Assembly: GCA_023425645.1 (NCBI GenBank)
Contig: JAFACG010000009.1
Location: 62,001 to 126,000, forward strand
From: Pseudomonadota bacterium
GTDB lineage: Bacteria; Pseudomonadota; Gammaproteobacteria; Burkholderiales; Burkholderiaceae_B
Direction: 5' to 3'
Length of the DNA: 64,000 nt
Below are positions 47,924-55,798 of the stretch, piece after piece. A program made the translations under genes and the position numbers. The notes under the pieces were generated by a model, which did no database searches, was not told the DNA's origin, and worked only from the letters and a program-made list of their open reading frames with translations. Positions within the stretch are counted from its first letter, which is position 1; each line of letters begins with the position of its first letter.

Positions 47924-49150
47924 TCAGGCCCGGCCCGGTTCCAGGGTGGCGGCGGCGGTGAACAGCACGTCGGTGGAGGAGTTCAGGGCGGTTTCCACGG
48001 AATCCTGGACCACGCCGATCACGAAGCCCACGCCCACGACCTGCATGGCGACATCATTGGAGATGCCGAACATGCTGCAGGCCAGCGGAATGAGCAGCAG
48101 GGAGCCGCCGGCCACGCCCGAAGCGCCGCACGCGGCGACCGTGGCCACCAGGCTCAGCAGCAGGGCGGTGGGCAGGTCGAGCGTGATCTCCAGCGTATGC
48201 ACGGCGGCCAGGGTCAGCACGGTGATGGTGACGGCGGCGCCGGCCATGTTGATGGTGGCGCCCAGGGGGATGGAGACCGAGTAGGTGTCTTTGTGCAGGC
48301 CCAGGCGCTCGCACAGGGCCAGGTTGACCGGGATGTTGGCGGCCGAGCTGCGGGTGAAGAAGGCGGTGATGCCGCTTTCGCGCAGGCAGGTGAAGACCAG
48401 CGGGTAGGGGTTGCGGCGCAGCTTGGCAAAGACGATCAGCGGGTTGATGACCAGGGCCACCAGCAGCATGCAGCCTACCAGCACCATGAGCAGCAGGGCG
48501 TACTGGCGCAGGGCCTCGAAACCGGATTCGGCGATGGTGGCGGCGACCAGGCCGAAGATGCCCAGCGGCGCGAAGCGGATCACCAGCCGTACCAGCGAGG
48601 ACACCGCGCCGGCCATGTCGGTGAGAAAGTCGCGCGTGCCTTGCGTGCCGTGCTTGAGCGCCACGCCCAGGGCGATGGCCCAGGCCAGGATGCCCATGTA
48701 ATTGGCGTCCTGCAGCGCCTGCACGGGATTGACGACGATGCTGGCCAGCAGGCCCAGCAGCACCTCGGCAATGTCGCCGGGCGGATTCAGCGTGGAATTG
48801 GCCAGGTCCAGCTTCAGCGTGACCGGGAAGGCGAAGCTGGCGATCACGGCGATCAGCGCCGCCAGGAAGGTGCCCAGCAGGTACAGCAGCAATACCGGAC
48901 CCATGCGAGTGCCGGACTGGGCTTTCTGGTTGGCGATGGAGGACATCACCAGCACGAAGACCAGGACGGGCGCCACCGACTTCAGGGCGGAGACGAAAAG
49001 CTGGCCCAGCAAGGAAATGGAGTGGGAGGCGCCGGGCGCGAAATGCCCCAGAAGAATGCCGGCGATCAGGCCGATCACGATCTGCGTGACCAGGCTGCCA
49101 TGAAGAATGAACCCGAGCGGGCCCCTGGCTTGTGCTGCGGTTTGAGCCAT
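47924..49150 (-). CDS. sstT: Serine/threonine:Na+ symporter SstT
   Basis: A 408-aa inner-membrane symporter of the dicarboxylate/amino acid:cation (DAACS) family. The SstT features are [19 protein letters not shown] at the N-terminus, the serine-rich hairpin [40 protein letters not shown], and [20 protein letters not shown] with [20 protein letters not shown] after it. It imports serine and threonine with Na+. Single gene upstream of and divergent from ssrA. Confidence 0.94.
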   Translation of the reverse strand: MAQTAAQARGPLGFILHGSLVTQIVIGLIAGILLGHFAPGASHSISLLGQLFVSALKSVAPVLVFVLVMSSIANQKAQSGTRMGPVLLLYLLGTFLAALIAVIASFAFPVTLKLDLANSTLNPPGDIAEVLLGLLASIVVNPVQALQDANYMGILAWAIALGVALKHGTQGTRDFLTDMAGAVSSLVRLVIRFAPLGIFGLVAATIAESGFEALRQYALLLMVLVGCMLLVALVINPLIVFAKLRRNPYPLVFTCLRESGITAFFTRSSAANIPVNLALCERLGLHKDTYSVSIPLGATINMAGAAVTITVLTLAAVHTLEITLDLPTALLLSLVATVAACGASGVAGGSLLLIPLACSMFGISNDVAMQVVGVGFVIGVVQDSVETALNSSTDVLFTAAATLEPGRA

Positions 49151-49304
49151 GAGAAGGCGACTCCAAACAAGGTATGGTGTTGGCTGGAAGCAGAGCTGGC
49201 CGGGCGCGCCCTGTGGACGGGCCCGGCCAGCTCTGGATAAACGTTTATTCTAGCACTTTGGTATGTACATTTATGGGCGCTTATGGTAAGCTTTCTAATC
49301 CACA

Positions 49305-49666
49305 GGGGTCGACATGGCTTCGACGTGGGTCAAGAAACAGAGCAGGGCGTGTCGAGCACCAGTACGCTCGTAAATCCACTGGAAAACTACAAACGCCAAC
49401 GACGAGCGTTTCGCTCTCGCCGCTTAAGGCTGAGCCGCTGCACTAATTTGTCTTTGGGTTAGGTAGGGCAACCTACAGCAGCGTCACTTACAAAGAATCG
49501 AATCGGCCTGGGCCACGCAGTCCGGTTCTAAATCCTAGTGGCTCGCCAAGGAAAGGCCTGTCGGTTGGCACAGTCCAAGGTTAAACTCTAAAATCAATCG
49601 ACTACACATGTAGAACTGCCTGCGGACGACTTGCGGACGGGGGTTCAATTCCCCCCGACTCCACCA
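49305..49666 (+). ncRNA. ssrA: Transfer-messenger RNA (tmRNA)
   Basis: A 362-nt tmRNA that rescues stalled ribosomes. The 5' end GGGGTCGACATGGCTTCGACG pairs with the 3' end ...CCCCGACTCCACCA; the T-arm GGGGGTTCAATTCCCCC is intact and CCA is encoded. The resume codon GCC at 49395 opens the tag frame to TAA 49427, encoding ANDERFALAA. A 9-bp terminator follows at once. The 3' end is a common insertion site for genomic islands, and degenerate copies of it occur at 51141 and 54088. Confidence 0.97.
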
Positions 49667-49680
49667 AGATATCCTTAAAA

Positions 49681-49709
49681 ACCAATGACTTAGCGGTCAT
49701 TGGTTTTTT
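49681..49709 (+). terminator. Terminator of ssrA
   Basis: ACCAATGAC (49681-49689) and GTCATTGGT (49696-49704) form a 9-bp stem with a 6-base loop and a run of T. Hairpins with different bases but the same layout follow both degenerate tmRNA ends downstream. Confidence 0.92.
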
Positions 49710-50061
49710 CTTTTCCAGGCCTGTTTCGGCACGCTTTGGGCCTGCTCATCAGACCGTCTTGCTCATCGACGATGCAGTGTCAGCGCGTGGGCGACCTTGG
49801 CGGACCAGTCGTGCAAGCCCGCTGAGCAATACGTCCTGTATTCCCCGTATGGCTTTCTGAACACCTCATTCACCGCTCTCCGCCGTCGGAGCCGCCCGGG
49901 CACATATCTAGCGTTATTTCCGTTGTCCTGCTGTGGGGCTGCTTGGCCCGCCGCAGCGCTTCGCGTTTGAGCTTGCCCCTGATGTACTTGGGATGACTTG
50001 GAGAAGATTTACAGGCGATGCTGGTCAGGCTGTTGCAAGACGCCATTTTGATTGAAGGAAT

Positions 50062-50089
50062 GGAACCTTTGCGGCGTAACTGGTACTTA
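50062..50089 (+). promoter_or_regulatory. hrp-box-like promoter of SopD-like copy 1
   Basis: GGAACC (50062-50067), 15 bases, then GTACTTA (50083-50089), 33 bp before ATG 50122. The same boxes with the same spacing and distance occur before copy 2. This resembles the GGAACC-N15/16-CCACNNA site of HrpL-type ECF sigma factors; the Bordetella type III secretion sigma factor BtrS/BrpL is HrpL-related. Confidence 0.6.
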
Positions 50090-50121
50090 TTTGTACAAAT
50101 TTTATTGCCAAGGGGAAAGAA

Positions 50122-51162
50122 ATGGCTAACCCTATATTGTCCGATAAGTTCAGTAACTATTACAGCACCCACCGGATAAGTGAATCGCGCCTGGAACGCC
50201 TGAAAGATCCGGACAAGGCCAAGGCGACGCATTTGAGCTTGTGGGATAAGTTCAAAGATCTGTTTTTGACGAATAAAAAGCAAGATGCATTGAATGCTTT
50301 GTATGATGCGCTCCATGGAGATACGGCGACGGTCAAGCTGGAGGCCTTCGAGACTTTGAAATCGTGTGCCGGAAAAGCCTACCAGGATCGGTTTACCAAG
50401 CAAATTGATGACAATGGAAAGATTTCGCTGCTCATTGATAAAGACCTTGTCACCACTTGCTCCGTCAAGGAGGCGCTCTACATCAATGATGACGTAGCAC
50501 TACTCCCCATGACGGCTGATGAAAAAGAGCTGTTTCTTAAACTTCTGGATATTGTCAAAGAGAAAGATAGGATTATTAGCGGTGAAGCTGTAATAAGGAA
50601 ACGCAGAGATGCGGTCTGCCAGGAAATATACGGTGACCTTTATGCTATGTATAGGCCATCAGAAGACCCAGCGCGTGCAACTGTGGAGTGGAAAAAGGAT
50701 GAGGTTAGGTGGGAGACAGATGATTTGAAGTGGTTGAACGCAGGGGAGTTTGATCCTTTTACGCAATTTAGTAGAATTGGCTATCAATATAATCCCATAA
50801 TGGAAGCTGTATAGTTCAAAATGGTTCATCCTGCTATTTCATTTCTGATGGGAACATATTCAAACGTAGAAGAAACTGCCAGGACAATGGGTCTTGATAA
50901 GGAGTCGATTATGGTTATCGGCTCTAATTTTCTGAATGTGCTGAATGAGGGCTATGTTAATTATCAAGAAAAAAAACCATCTATAGATAAAATACTTAAT
51001 GATATTTATGAATTGCACAACGGTACGCTTTGCATAGGAACCGAGAGCGGTAGCCGAAACCGTTTGACTGCATTTAGGAAAATTAAGTCCCCGGTTGACG
51101 ACGCGTATTTTGACGCCTGCCGCCACAACGAAGGCGGCGGCATCAATCGATTGCACATGTAG
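50122..51162 (+). pseudogene. SopD-like type III effector, copy 1, interrupted by an in-frame TAG
   Basis: ATG 50122 opens a frame (MANPILSDKFSNYYSTHRIS) that parallels the intact copy at 53053 along its whole length. An amber codon at 50812-50814 replaces the GAG of copy 2 (MEAV*FKMVHP versus MESVEFKMVHP). The frame then continues to 51162 and, having lost the normal stop after SRNRL, reads 29 codons into the tmRNA-like segment. The first part (230 aa) could be made as a truncated protein lacking the C-terminal third. AGGGGAAAGAA is the ribosome binding site. Codons are much AT-richer than in flanking genes, indicating transfer. Shared features include LWDKFKDLFLTNKKQDALNA and PMTADEKELFLKLL. 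Confidence 0.8.
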
Positions 51163-51203
51163 ACCTGCTTGCGGACTTGGCTTCAATTTCCCCCGACTCT
51201 ACA
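51141..51203 (+). repeat. Degenerate copy of the tmRNA 3' end (att-like), copy 1
   Basis: CATCAATCGATTGCACATGT and the following TGCTTGCGGAC...TTCAATTTCCCCCGACT parallel tmRNA 49593-49666 (ATCAATCGACTACACATGTAG, TGCCTGCGGACGAC, TTCAATTCCCCCCGACT). The acceptor end has changed to CTACAAAG, so it is not a working tmRNA end. A terminator follows as after ssrA. This is the footprint expected from insertion at ssrA. Confidence 0.8.
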
Positions 51204-51216
51204 AAGTTTCTCCAAA

Positions 51217-51247
51217 CGCCAAGGACTTGACGGTCCTTGGCGTTTTT
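51217..51247 (+). terminator. Terminator after repeat copy 1
   Basis: CGCCAAGGAC (51217-51226) and GTCCTTGGCG (51233-51242) form a 10-bp stem followed by five T. The layout matches the ssrA terminator, and the element appears to have travelled with the tmRNA-like segment. Confidence 0.9.
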
Positions 51248-52121
51248 ATTCCGGGGCCTTCAATGCCATGGTCCGGATTTCATTCTCAAGCACGGCAGGC
51301 AAATCAGCCGGCACCTTTATAGCCGCACCGTCCTTATCGACGTATTTGGCAGCGTAGGTATAAAAGTCGTGGCCTTTCGCCGGGATGATTTCTCCCGTTC
51401 GTGACACGAACAGGTCGCCCTTGTCATCCTCCAAAATAGCGCATTCGATTTCGCGCCCGCGAATGAACTCTTCGGCAAGCAGTTTACGGTCGTAGCTGAA
51501 TCCTTCCGTCAGAGCTGCCTCATAGTCTGCTTCGGCCGAGACTTTGCTGATTCCGACAGACGAGCCCTGGCGGGCTGGCTTGATGAAGATCGGGAGGCCG
51601 AGCACGCCTTTCAGGTGATCAAAGGATGGAACGAAATCCCTATGGATTGCAACTGATCGTGCTGCAGACACACCGGCCTCATTGAAGAGCCGCTTGGCAA
51701 TATCTTTATCAAGCGCGTTGGCCGAGCCGGGCAAGCCGCATCCCGCAAACGGCACGCGGGCCACTTCGAACACCCCTTGCACTGTACCGTCTTCGCCATG
51801 AGGACCGTGTAGAACTGGAAAGACTATGTCGATCTTCGGCGGTTCATAGGGAGCTCCATTTGAGGGAAGTGCTATAGCTCGTCCGTATCCTCCCGGCGTG
51901 AAGCAGACTTCGGTACCGCTTGGCGGTTTAGCAAGCGAACCGTGCTCAAAGGCGCTTAATAACCATCGACCCTCTCGAGTCACGAAAACCGGGACGGCAT
52001 CGTATTTTTCGGTTGCCAGTGCGCTCATAACGTTGGTGGCCGAAAGCACCGAAACATCATGCTCCGCTGAACGCCCTCCATACAACACGCCAATACGCAG
52101 CTTGTTAGATATACCTGCCAT
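51246..52121 (-). pseudogene. D-alanine--D-alanine ligase, 3'-truncated
   Basis: The 291-aa frame starts MAGISNKLRIGVLYGGRSAE and shows Ddl motifs: FPVLHGPHGEDGTVQGVFE, the ATP-binding FIKPARQGSSVGISKV and LLAEEFIRGREIECAILED. It stops after RTMALKA-PE, exactly where the repeat boundary CCGGGGCCTT begins. About 60-70 residues are missing, including the RVDFF-type and EINTLPG-type metal-binding catalytic segments, so the enzyme should be inactive. It is probably a remnant of imported DNA or a gene cut by insertion of the repeat. Confidence 0.85.
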
Positions 52122-52293
52122 ATTCGGCCTTTCCTATGAAACTTCGCTGAATCTCAGAGACCGCTCCACCCAACACGAGCGCGTCAGTAGTAATTCGCCA
52201 GTTTTGATCAATGGCTGCCGGAAATCCATTATGAGCCAGTCAAATAAGCTAACCAAGACCCGTTAATCAAAGCTCATGCTCGCTGGGCTATAC
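52122..52293. other. Short gap in the accessory region
   Basis: 172 bp between the truncated ddl and the relaxase-like fragment. No convincing gene or repeat was seen. Confidence 0.4.
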
Positions 52294-52569
52294 TCATATC
52301 GGCTGGAGAGAATCATAAAAATTGGGTTCGGGTAGCACGTGACTATCTTGTTGCGCAGTTGTGGCATAGGCACGGTTCAGGTGCGGATCGGCTGCCAAGG
52401 CGACGGCCCGGCCGTTGACCACAATGGTCATGGAGTCTTCGGCAATGCGCCGAACTGCGTATCGCTCCCCATTGATCTGGTCTAGTTCAGCCTTGTTGCG
52501 GGTGGTCTGAACCATGTCGCCCACTTGGATTTCTGCCGTGTGCGGGTAATAGACCCGCAACGTACTCAT
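52294..52569 (-). pseudogene. Fragment resembling a conjugative relaxase/helicase C-terminal region
   Basis: A 91-aa frame (MSTLRVYYPHTAEIQVGDMV...). QVGDMVQTTRNKAELDQING and ERYAVRRIAEDSMTIVVNGR resemble the small SH3-like domain between helicase motifs in TraI/TrwC-type MobF relaxases. HLNRAYATTAQQ recalls the motif (YA-x-T-x-x-x-Q-G) that follows it. After TAQQ the similarity ends and the tail (DSHVLPEPNFYDSLQPI) looks unrelated. It is probably a leftover of a conjugative or integrative element. The similarity is judged by eye. Confidence 0.55.
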
Positions 52570-52918
52570 CGTTTTGGGAATGCCCTCAATAGGGGGAGCC
52601 CAGCCAAGATCCGGACGCAGGATACTGGCGATTCAGCGTCAGTGCGAACTGCAAGTCCAATCGTTCCCAGCCCCGTTTCGCTGCGAGCGTCCACGTCAGC
52701 ATGGGGGCGACCTTGGCGGCCCTAGCCATTTCAGTCGTGCAAGCATTGTTGAGGAACACGCCCTGCGTTCCTCCCATGGTGTGTGGACCACCCCATTTAT
52801 CGTCCCCGTCGTCGGAGTCGCCAGGGCGCAGGTCTTGCGTCATTCCCGAAGCCTTGCTGTGGGGCTGCTTGGCCAATTGCACCGCTTCGCGTTTGAGTTT
52901 GTTCGTGATCACCTTGGA

Positions 52919-52927
52919 GGGGGGGGG
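52919..52927 (+). repeat. Homopolymer tract G9 upstream of SopD-like copy 2
   Basis: Nine G in a row lie about 66 bp before the hrp-like box and 126 bp before the start codon. The matching place in copy 1 (TGACTTGGAGAAGATTT) has no such run, so it arose after duplication. Length changes here could alter spacing of upstream control sites. Confidence 0.85.
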
Positions 52928-52992
52928 CTTCGGGAAGATTTTCAGTCGATGCTGGTCAAGCCGTTGCAAGTCACCATTCTGACTGTGGGAGT

Positions 52993-53020
52993 GGAACTTC
53001 TGTATTGTAGCTGGCACTTA
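52993..53020 (+). promoter_or_regulatory. hrp-box-like promoter of SopD-like copy 2
   Basis: GGAACT (52993-52998), 15 bases, then GCACTTA (53014-53020), 33 bp before ATG 53053. Boxes, spacer length and distance are kept from copy 1 although the spacer itself has diverged, which argues that they are functional. It matches the HrpL-type ECF sigma site except for single bases. Confidence 0.65.
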
Positions 53021-53052
53021 TTCGTGTAGCTTTGATTGTAAAAAGGAAGGAA

Positions 53053-54006
53053 ATGGCAAACTCCATATTGACTACTAAGTTTAGTAGCTATTTCAGCACC
53101 CATAAGATAAGTGAATCGCGCCTGCAACGTATGAAAGATCCGGATAAAAGCAAGGCGACGTATATGGGCTTGTGGGATAAGTTCAAAGACTTGTTTTTGA
53201 CAGATAGAAAGCAGGATGCATTGAATGCTTTGCATGATGCAATCCATGGAGATACGGCGGCGGACAAGCTGGAGGACTTTGATACGTTGAAGTCTTGTGC
53301 CGGACAAGCATCCCAGGGTCGGTTTATCAAGCAAATTGATGACGGTGAAACAATTTCGCTAATAATTGATAAGGACCTTGTCACTACTTGCTCTGTCAAG
53401 GAGGCGCTCTACATCAACAACGACGTATCGATGCCTCCCATGACAGCTGATGAAAAAAAGCTGTTTCTTAAAATGCTGGATGTTGTCAAGGAGAAAGACA
53501 GGGCGATTAATGATGCTCAGAAAAATATGGTCGGTGTACGCAGAGATGCTGTAAGAAAGGAAATAAGGGACGATTTAAATGCTCTGTACAGGCCCGCGGA
53601 AAAACCACTGAGTTCAAATGTAGAGTGGAAAAGAGTTGAAGTTAGTGATTCGTTGGAAGAGCTGAAGTGTTTGAATATGGGAAATGACAAACCTCATACA
53701 TTATTTCATAAGGTTGGCTATCAATATAATCCCATAATGGAATCTGTGGAGTTTAAAATGGTTCATCCTGCGATTTCGTATCTGCTGGGGCAATATGTAA
53801 ATGCAGATGAGATGGCTGCGAAATTTGATCAGGAAAAAGAAGATATTATGTTAAAGAATACTAGTTTTTTGAATTTATTTAACGAGGATTATGAAACGTA
53901 TCAAAGCAACAAACCGGCTGTAGACAGTAAGCTTAAAGAGGTGTATCAATTACACGGCGATACCCTTTGCATAACAGTCGATGGCGAGTGTCGAAATCAC
54001 TTGTAA
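53053..54006 (+). CDS. SopD-like type III secretion effector, copy 2 (intact)
   Basis: A 317-aa protein, the same length as Salmonella SopD. From memory of SopD the match spans the whole chain: ESRLQRMKDPDKSKATYMGL with WDKFKDLFLTDRKQDALNAL (SopD HSRLARLMSPDKEEALYMGV, WDRFKDCFRTHKKQEVLEVL), then VEWKR...LKCLNMG, FHKVGY, EFKMVHPAISYLLGQY, FNEDYETYQSNKPAVD and a final CRNHL (SopD CRNML). SopD is injected into host cells and acts as a GAP for Rab8; its catalytic Arg lies near the C-terminus, probably R314 here. The N-terminus is Ser/Thr-rich, as in secreted effectors. AAAAAGGAAGGAA precedes the ATG. AT-rich codons indicate transfer. No secretion apparatus or chaperone gene is nearby. Confidence 0.85.
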   Translation: MANSILTTKFSSYFSTHKISESRLQRMKDPDKSKATYMGLWDKFKDLFLTDRKQDALNALHDAIHGDTAADKLEDFDTLKSCAGQASQGRFIKQIDDGETISLIIDKDLVTTCSVKEALYINNDVSMPPMTADEKKLFLKMLDVVKEKDRAINDAQKNMVGVRRDAVRKEIRDDLNALYRPAEKPLSSNVEWKRVEVSDSLEELKCLNMGNDKPHTLFHKVGYQYNPIMESVEFKMVHPAISYLLGQYVNADEMAAKFDQEKEDIMLKNTSFLNLFNEDYETYQSNKPAVDSKLKEVYQLHGDTLCITVDGECRNHL

Positions 54007-54087
54007 TAGTAGTCTTCACTTATGGCAACCGGAGCCCTCGATTGACGACGCGTATCCTGGCGCCTGCCGCCATAACGAAGGCGACGG

Positions 54088-54152
54088 CATCGGTCGACTG
54101 CACATGGAGATCTGCTTGCGGACGAGGGTTGAAGCTGCCCCCGACTCTAGCA
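54088..54152 (+). repeat. Degenerate copy of the tmRNA 3' end (att-like), copy 2
   Basis: CATCGGTCGACTGCACATGG, then TGCTTGCGGACGAGGGTTGA and GCCCCCGACTCTAGC, parallel both the tmRNA 3' end and the segment at 51141-51203. Both att-like copies also share the preceding GACGACGCGTAT...CGCCTGCCGCCA block, which the resident ssrA lacks, so they come from a common donor. It marks the far end of the island, 88 bp before the alaA stop. Confidence 0.75.
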
Positions 54153-54165
54153 AGTCTCTCCAAAG

Positions 54166-54195
54166 GCCAAGGGCTTGGCGGTCCTTGGCTTTTTT
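54166..54195 (+). terminator. Terminator after repeat copy 2
   Basis: GCCAAGG (54166-54172) and CCTTGGC (54183-54189) form a stem followed by six T. It is the counterpart of the hairpin at 51217. Confidence 0.88.
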
Positions 54196-54239
54196 CATTC
54201 CGGGGCCTTTGGTCCGCCCCAGGCAGCCTTGCCAGGCGC

Positions 54240-55523
54240 CTACGTCGCCTCGGCGGTCTTCACGGCCTGATTGGGCGCATCCGAAAATTCCGCTCGCTCC
54301 GTTCCGTGCTTGATGCGGTAGTCCTTGAGGAATTTGGCCATGCGGCTGATGGCTTCGCGCAGGTCCAGTTCGTGGGGCAGGAATACCATGCGGAAGTGGT
54401 CGGGGTGGGGCCAATTGAATCCCGTGCCCTGCACCAGCATGACGCGCGTGGCTTCGAGCAGCTGCAGGAAGAACAGGCGGTCGTCCTTGATGGGGTATAT
54501 CTCGGGGTCCAGCCGCGGGAACATGTACAGGGCGGCGTGCGGCATGACGCAGCTCACGCCTGGAATGGCGGTGATCAGTTCATAGGCCAGGTCGCGCTGG
54601 CGGCGCAGGCGGCCGCCTTCGCACACCAGATCCTTGATGCTCTGGTAGCCGCCCAAGGCGGTCTGTATGGCCCATTGGCCCGGCACGTTGGCGCAGAGCT
54701 TCATGTTGGCGAGCATGCTCAGGCCTTCGATGTAGTCGGCCGCGGCGCTCTTGTCGCCCGAAATGACCAGCCAGCCCGCGCGGTAGCCGCAGGCCCTGTA
54801 GCTCTTGGACAGCGAATTGAAGGTCAGCGTCAGCACATCGGTGGACAGGCTGGCCAGGGCGGTGTGCTTTAGGTCGTCGAACAGCACCTTGTCGTAGACT
54901 TCGTCGGCCAGCAGCACCAGGCCATGCTCGCGGGCGATATCGACCAGGGCCTGAAGCACTGAATCCGGATAGAGCACGCCGGTGGGATTGTTGGGATTGA
55001 TCACGACGATGCCCTTGGTGCGCGGCGTGATCTTGGAACGGATGTCCTCCAGATCGGGGATCCAGCCGTTTGCTTCGTCGCACAGGTAGTGCACGGGGGT
55101 GCCGCCCGACAGGCTGGTGACCGCCGTCCACAGCGGGTAGTCGGGCATGGGCAGCAGCAGTTCGTCGCCATCATCGAGCAGCGCATTGGTCGCCATGGCG
55201 ATCAGTTCCGAAGCGCCGTTGCCCAGGTAGATGTCTTCCAGCGTGACGCCCTCGATCCCTTGTTCCTGGGTGTAGTGCATGACGGCCTTGCGCGCAGCAA
55301 AAATGCCTTTGCTGTCCGAGTATCCGGCCGAGTTGGGCAGATTGCGGATCATGTCGAGCTGGATTTCCTCGGGGGCGTCGAAACCGAACACCGCCAGGTT
55401 GCCGATGTTCAGCTTGATGAGTTTCTGGCCCTCATCTTCCATTTGTTTGGCCCTATCCATGATGGGGCCGCGAATGTCGTACAGGACGTTCGCCAGCTTG
55501 CTCGATTTCTTGATGGTTTTCAT
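54240..55523 (-). CDS. alaA: Pyridoxal phosphate-dependent aminotransferase, AlaA type
   Basis: A 427-aa class I/II aminotransferase closest to AlaA (glutamate-pyruvate transaminase). It starts MKTIKKSSKLANVLYDIRGP. Substrate and cofactor motifs include KLNIGNLAVFGFDAPEEI, YLGNGASELI, VINPNNPTGVLYP, LLADEVYDKVLF and the PLP lysine in TFNSLSKSYRACGYRAGW, with a distal Arg in DHFRMVFLP. A longer frame to 55565 exists, but the family start is at 55523. The C-terminal ~25 residues (HGTERAEFSDAPNQAVKTAE) are an unusual extension facing the accessory region. Confidence 0.92.
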   Translation of the reverse strand: MKTIKKSSKLANVLYDIRGPIMDRAKQMEDEGQKLIKLNIGNLAVFGFDAPEEIQLDMIRNLPNSAGYSDSKGIFAARKAVMHYTQEQGIEGVTLEDIYLGNGASELIAMATNALLDDGDELLLPMPDYPLWTAVTSLSGGTPVHYLCDEANGWIPDLEDIRSKITPRTKGIVVINPNNPTGVLYPDSVLQALVDIAREHGLVLLADEVYDKVLFDDLKHTALASLSTDVLTLTFNSLSKSYRACGYRAGWLVISGDKSAAADYIEGLSMLANMKLCANVPGQWAIQTALGGYQSIKDLVCEGGRLRRQRDLAYELITAIPGVSCVMPHAALYMFPRLDPEIYPIKDDRLFFLQLLEATRVMLVQGTGFNWPHPDHFRMVFLPHELDLREAISRMAKFLKDYRIKHGTERAEFSDAPNQAVKTAEAT

Positions 55524-55798
55524 GGTGCTTGTGAATCGGATTCCGTTTCCGCGACTGAGGATCATTGCCAGGGCGGGGCAGGATGCATGCGCCGCAACAT
55601 ATTGCCTGGCCAGTGCAGCCTATTGTCGCACCTTCCTGGCTCCAGGTTTCGTTCATTTCCATGCTATCAGGCCTCAGAGCTCGAGAGCGTTTGCTGGTTG
55701 ATTGCATCGCAACATTTGCGCAACAGCGGCGGGATTCGAATACGGGGAGCAGGCGTTTCGGCTATATAATTCGATATCTAACTATATGATGTCAAGCT
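55524..55798. promoter_or_regulatory. Divergent promoter region of alaA and the MarR gene
   Basis: 275 bp without a gene. Near the MarR start, the AT-rich stretch TATATAATTCGATATCTAAC (55762-55781) with the following TATATGAT contains overlapping ATATA/TATAT symmetry, a plausible autoregulatory MarR site. Assignment is by position only. Confidence 0.4.

Larger units (their letters stand above)
49779..51260 (+). repeat. Direct repeat copy 1 (about 1.5 kb) of the ssrA-linked accessory region
   Basis: This stretch parallels 52695-54209: same start (GTCAGC...GGGGCGACCTTGGCGG-like), TGCTGTGGGGCTGCTTGGCC, CGCTTCGCGTTTGAG and GATGCTGGTCA upstream, then a SopD-like gene, a tmRNA-3'-like segment, a terminator and CCGGGGCCTT. 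The copies have clearly diverged. The 455 bp between ssrA and the SopD-like start hold no other gene I can support. Confidence 0.85.
52695..54209 (+). repeat. Direct repeat copy 2 (about 1.5 kb) of the ssrA-linked accessory region
   Basis: Second copy of the unit seen at 49779-51260, with the same order: conserved upstream leader, hrp-like promoter, SopD-like gene, tmRNA-3'-like segment, terminator, CCGGGGCCTT. The 483 bp between the relaxase fragment and the effector start (52570-53052) hold the leader and no gene I can support. Short frames on either strand there do not keep their sequence between the two copies well enough to be called. Confidence 0.85.

Noticed and set aside
51141..51203. 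A second functional tmRNA gene
   Set aside because: Only the 3' end is represented, the CCA end is altered, and there is no 5' half or tag frame.
52586..53017. 143-aa frame on the - strand upstream of the intact effector as a gene
   Set aside because: The frame is not kept in the parallel copy at 49779 in a way that suggests coding, it crosses the G9 tract, and it overlaps the predicted promoter.
49667..54239. Phage or integrase gene in the island
   Set aside because: No integrase, transposase or structural phage gene could be recognised; only the att-like repeats and a relaxase-like fragment remain.
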